Part shown: positions 61,887 to 64,000 of the stretch, one piece after another
How positions within the stretch are numbered: the first letter of the stretch is position 1
How the letters are laid out: each line of letters starts with the position of its first letter
Assembly: GCA_035547755.1 (NCBI GenBank)
Contig: DASZUG010000021.1
Span: 1-64,000 of the forward strand
DNA: 64,000 nt
Direction: 5' to 3'
DNA from: Mesorhizobium_L sp035547755
GTDB lineage: Bacteria > Pseudomonadota > Alphaproteobacteria > Rhizobiales > Rhizobiaceae
Notes under the pieces: generated by a model
The model's database searches: none
The model's input: only the letters and a program-made list of their open reading frames with translations
What the model was told of the DNA's origin: nothing
Translations under genes and position numbers: made by a program

Positions 61887-61937
61887 GCCTCCATTCGCAG
61901 CATAGAGCGTGCTGCGGAGGCATTGGCCGTGGGCCAA
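61887..61937 (+). promoter_or_regulatory. Structured leader upstream of rpsU (two hairpins)
   Basis: Hairpin 1: GCCTCC and GCAGCA (61887-61892, 61897-61902) pair with TGCTGC-GGAGGC (61910-61921). Hairpin 2: TTGGCC-GTG-GGCCAA (61923-61937). Hairpin 2 can lengthen by pairing GGC 61919-61921 with GCC 61938-61940, which would take bases from hairpin 1, so the two states compete. It ends 32 nt before the GTG start. It may be an autoregulatory leader, or part of the promoter region. Confidence 0.45.
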
Positions 61938-61969
61938 GCCTTCCATGAGCCATACAAACAGGATTGCCC

Positions 61970-62200
61970 GTGCAGGTACTCGTCCGCGACAACAATGTTG
62001 ATCAAGCGCTTCGTGCTCTCAAGAAGAAGATGCAGCGCGAAGGTATTTTCCGCGAAATGAAAATGCGCGGACATTATGAGAAACCTTCCGAAAAGCGCGC
62101 GCGTGAAAAGGCCGAAGCGGTGCGTCGTGCCCGTAAGCTGGCCCGCAAGCGCGCACAACGCGAAGGCCTCGTCGCCGGCGGACGCGTAGCGGCGCGTTGA
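61970..62200 (+). CDS. rpsU: Ribosomal protein S21
   Basis: A 76-residue basic small-subunit protein. The sequence V/MQVLVRDNNVDQALRALKKKMQREGIFREMKMRGHYEKPSEKRAREKAEAVRRARKLARKRAQREG is nearly the rhizobial S21 consensus. The GTG start at 61970 is chosen because AGGA lies 6 nt upstream and the family begins here; a TTG at 61964 is also in frame. S21 helps base pairing between mRNA and the 16S 3-prime end. It is followed by a terminator and a TPR lipoprotein gene. Confidence 0.96.
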   Translation: MQVLVRDNNVDQALRALKKKMQREGIFREMKMRGHYEKPSEKRAREKAEAVRRARKLARKRAQREGLVAGGRVAAR

Positions 62201-62236
62201 GCGCCCATTTTTCGTCTTTTTCCCGGAATAGCGGAA

Positions 62237-62269
62237 GGTGGCGCGATGAGGAATCGCTGCCGCCTTTTT
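62237..62269 (+). terminator. Intrinsic terminator after rpsU
   Basis: GGTGGC-GCGAT (62237-62247) pairs with ATCGC-T-GCCGCC (62253-62264) with one bulged T, followed by TTTTT (62265-62269). It lies 37 bp after the rpsU stop. Confidence 0.8.
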
Positions 62270-62408
62270 GTTTCCGGGCATCGCCGATCATGCGCAATAC
62301 GGAGTTCGAGGGTTCGTGCAAGCTGGGGATCACAACCGCTCCTTGCGCGTTATCGGTCGTTCGTCGTGAACGGTGATGGAAACTGGCGTCAGGCAAAGGA
62401 ATTCTGAA

Positions 62409-63248
62409 ATGGGTGAACGCAAAAGCGGCTGCGGGCCATGGCGCATGATGCTCATTGTCGCCGGAATGGGAGCACTTCTCTCCGCCTGCGAAACGACACC
62501 CGGCAACGGCCTCGCCACTATCGACCCAGCGCAGGGCTCATCCGAAAACATCGCCTCGCTGACATCGGTGATCAACCGCGCGCCGCAGAACCCCGAAGGC
62601 TATAATGTCCGTGGAACGGCTTATGGGCAGGCGGGCAAATACAGCCAGGCGCTCGATGATTTCAACACAGCGATCAAGCTCAATCCAAAGTTCTACCAGG
62701 CCTATGCAAACAAGGCCTTGATCGAGCACTATATGGGCAATGACGCCCAGTCGGTCGCTGATTACACCCGCGCCATCCAGGTCAATCCCAATTATGACGC
62801 GGCCTATATCGGACGCGGCGATGTCTACCGCCTTGCGGGCCATTTGGACCAGGCCTTCAACGACTTCCAGAAGGCGATCGATCTCAATACGACCGACGGC
62901 CGCGCCTATTATGGCCGCGGCATGATCCATCAGGCGAGAGGTGAACACGCTCAGGCGATCAACGATTTCTCGAGCGCCATCTCCCGCTCGCCGAATGCCG
63001 CGGAGCCATACGACGCGCGTGGCCTCTCCTATCTCGCCACAGGCGACAACGATAACGCTTTTGCCGATTTCAACACAGCGATCAGGATCAATCCGAACTC
63101 CGCTGAAAGCTGGACCAACCAGGGATTGATTTTCGAGCGTCGCGGAGACAAGAAACGCGCCGCGCGTTCCTATGCTCATGCGGCACAGCTCGATCCGAAC
63201 TATAAGCCGGCACGCGAGGGTCTCGCCCGGACCCAGACCTCCAGCTGA
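62409..63248 (+). CDS. TPR-repeat lipoprotein (NlpI-like)
   Basis: A 279-residue exported protein. A lipoprotein signal is visible (basic GERKSGCGPWR, then MMLIVAGMGALLSAC with lipobox LSAC, so the mature protein begins at Cys31 or so). About six tetratricopeptide repeats follow (AYGQAGKYSQALDDFNTAIKLNP is one; others at YIGRGDVYRLAGHLDQAFNDF, YYGRGMIHQARGEHAQAINDF and AWTNQG-like SWTNQGLIFERRGDKKRAARSY). The start at 62409 has AAGGA about 9 nt upstream. Such proteins are envelope scaffolds. rpsU followed by this TPR gene is a recurrent rhizobial pairing. Confidence 0.88.
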   Translation: MGERKSGCGPWRMMLIVAGMGALLSACETTPGNGLATIDPAQGSSENIASLTSVINRAPQNPEGYNVRGTAYGQAGKYSQALDDFNTAIKLNPKFYQAYANKALIEHYMGNDAQSVADYTRAIQVNPNYDAAYIGRGDVYRLAGHLDQAFNDFQKAIDLNTTDGRAYYGRGMIHQARGEHAQAINDFSSAISRSPNAAEPYDARGLSYLATGDNDNAFADFNTAIRINPNSAESWTNQGLIFERRGDKKRAARSYAHAAQLDPNYKPAREGLARTQTSS

Positions 63249-63467
63249 CCGAAGACGGTGTTTCGTAGGAAGCACCTCTTCTTCATTCTCCTACCGATTC
63301 TGGCCGCCAGGCCGTGCACTTACCTCCGATGGAACGATGCAGGCTTCAGCCCGTTGTTACCGCGCCGGATCGTGAGCAGGCCGACGGCGCAATAAAAGCT
63401 GCGCGCCAGTCGCTTTACGGACCGGTCGCCTGCCTTTCGCGGGGTGAAACCCAAGGAGATCAGATTG

Positions 63468-63959
63468 ATGAAGAAGATCGTCATTGCCGGCGCTACCGCG
63501 CTTTCACTTTTGCCTTTTTCGGCCTTTGCCGCGACGCATGGCACCCACGAGGCTCAGCGCGTAGGGAGGCTGCAATGCACCATTGCGGGGGGAATAGGCG
63601 CTATCCTTGGATCTCGAAAGAGGATGACCTGCACCTTCACGCCGGCCAATCCTCGTCATCCCGTTGAAGAATATTACGGTACGGTGACGAAGTACGGCCT
63701 CGACCTTGGTGTGACCGGCAAGGCGGTGATGCAATGGCTGGTGCTCGCGCCGACCAAGGTGTGGGCCGGCCCGCACGCGCTTGCGGGCACCTACACAGGC
63801 GCCAGCGCGAACGCCTCCGCGGTGGTCGGCGCCGGAGCAAATGTGCTGGTCGGCGGCTCCCACCATAGCTTCACGCTGCAGCCCGTCAGCGTCCAGGCGC
63901 AGACAGGCATCAACCTTGCCGTCGGCGTCACAAGCTTCAGGCTGCGCGCTCTCCATTAG
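63468..63959 (+). CDS. DUF992 family secreted protein
   Basis: A 163-residue protein with a clear signal peptide (KKIVIAGATALSLLPFSAFAA, cleaved at about residue 22). The mature domain begins RVGRLQCTIAGGIG and has a second Cys in RMTCTFTP, probably a disulfide, then YYGTVTKYGLDLGVTGKAVMQWLVLAP and a glycine-rich GASANASAVVGAGANVLVGG. This is the DUF992 pattern, found in alphaproteobacteria with no known function. ATG 63468 has GGAG about 9 nt upstream and begins right at the signal peptide; the open frame to 63444 is less likely. Confidence 0.88.
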   Translation: MKKIVIAGATALSLLPFSAFAATHGTHEAQRVGRLQCTIAGGIGAILGSRKRMTCTFTPANPRHPVEEYYGTVTKYGLDLGVTGKAVMQWLVLAPTKVWAGPHALAGTYTGASANASAVVGAGANVLVGGSHHSFTLQPVSVQAQTGINLAVGVTSFRLRALH

Positions 63960-64000
63960 AAGATGAAGCGATCGGGTTGAATCGCATTATGCTTTTATCT

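Overview
This 64 kb window is chromosomal DNA of an alphaproteobacterium, most likely of the order Hyphomicrobiales (Rhizobiales). The grounds are a CpdR response regulator, an alpha-r8/MmgR-like small RNA between hisN-like and N-formylglutamate amidohydrolase genes, a ROSE-type RNA thermometer on an Hsp20 gene, rpsU with a GTG start and a rhizobial-type C-terminus, a DUF992 protein and a tamAB pair. I see no insertion sequences, prophage genes, integrases, CRISPR arrays or rRNA. Coding is dense, GC-rich and typical of a core chromosome. I cannot name a genus.

Layout. 1-9.4 kb: end of a threonine-aldolase gene, heat-regulated hsp20, alpha/beta hydrolase, HisN-like phosphatase, a small RNA with its own promoter, N-formylglutamate amidohydrolase, cpdR, tRNA-Val(GAC), a D-2-hydroxyacid dehydrogenase/GMC oxidoreductase operon, deoD and dps. 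9.4-16 kb: a dipeptide/oligopeptide ABC operon (A-B-C-D-F) whose last gene, an SDR dehydrogenase, is broken by an in-frame amber codon. 16-24.6 kb: topoisomerase IB, 3-methyladenine glycosylase and the outer-membrane assembly pair tamA-tamB. 24.8-30.1 kb: aromatic amino-acid aminotransferase plus fused indolepyruvate oxidoreductase, divergent from an Lrp/AsnC regulator with a palindromic operator between them. This set fits aromatic amino-acid catabolism.

30.2-42.1 kb: ten co-directional genes (ABC uptake system, iron alcohol dehydrogenase, aldehyde dehydrogenase, a 55-residue small protein, glutamine-synthetase-like ligase, APC permease, N-formylglutamate-amidohydrolase-like enzyme) divergent from an RpiR-type regulator. 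I read it as a candidate gamma-glutamylated amine or amino-alcohol catabolic system. 42.1-48.3 kb: a TetR-controlled divergent cluster (acyl-CoA dehydrogenase and quinone oxidoreductase on one side; SDR, MaoC hydratase, APH-like kinase and a second SDR on the other) that resembles a split ACAD10/11-type acyl-CoA pathway. 48.5-56 kb: an LtaS/OpgB-like phosphoglycerol transferase, a MarR-EmrA-EmrB efflux operon and mntR/mntH with an Mn box. 56-64 kb: two small paralogous proteins sharing an FPASDPVS motif, the heterotetrameric sarcosine oxidase operon soxBDAG, rpsU with a structured leader, a TPR lipoprotein and a DUF992 secreted protein.

All functions are assigned by reading translated sequence and recalled family motifs. 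No database search was run.
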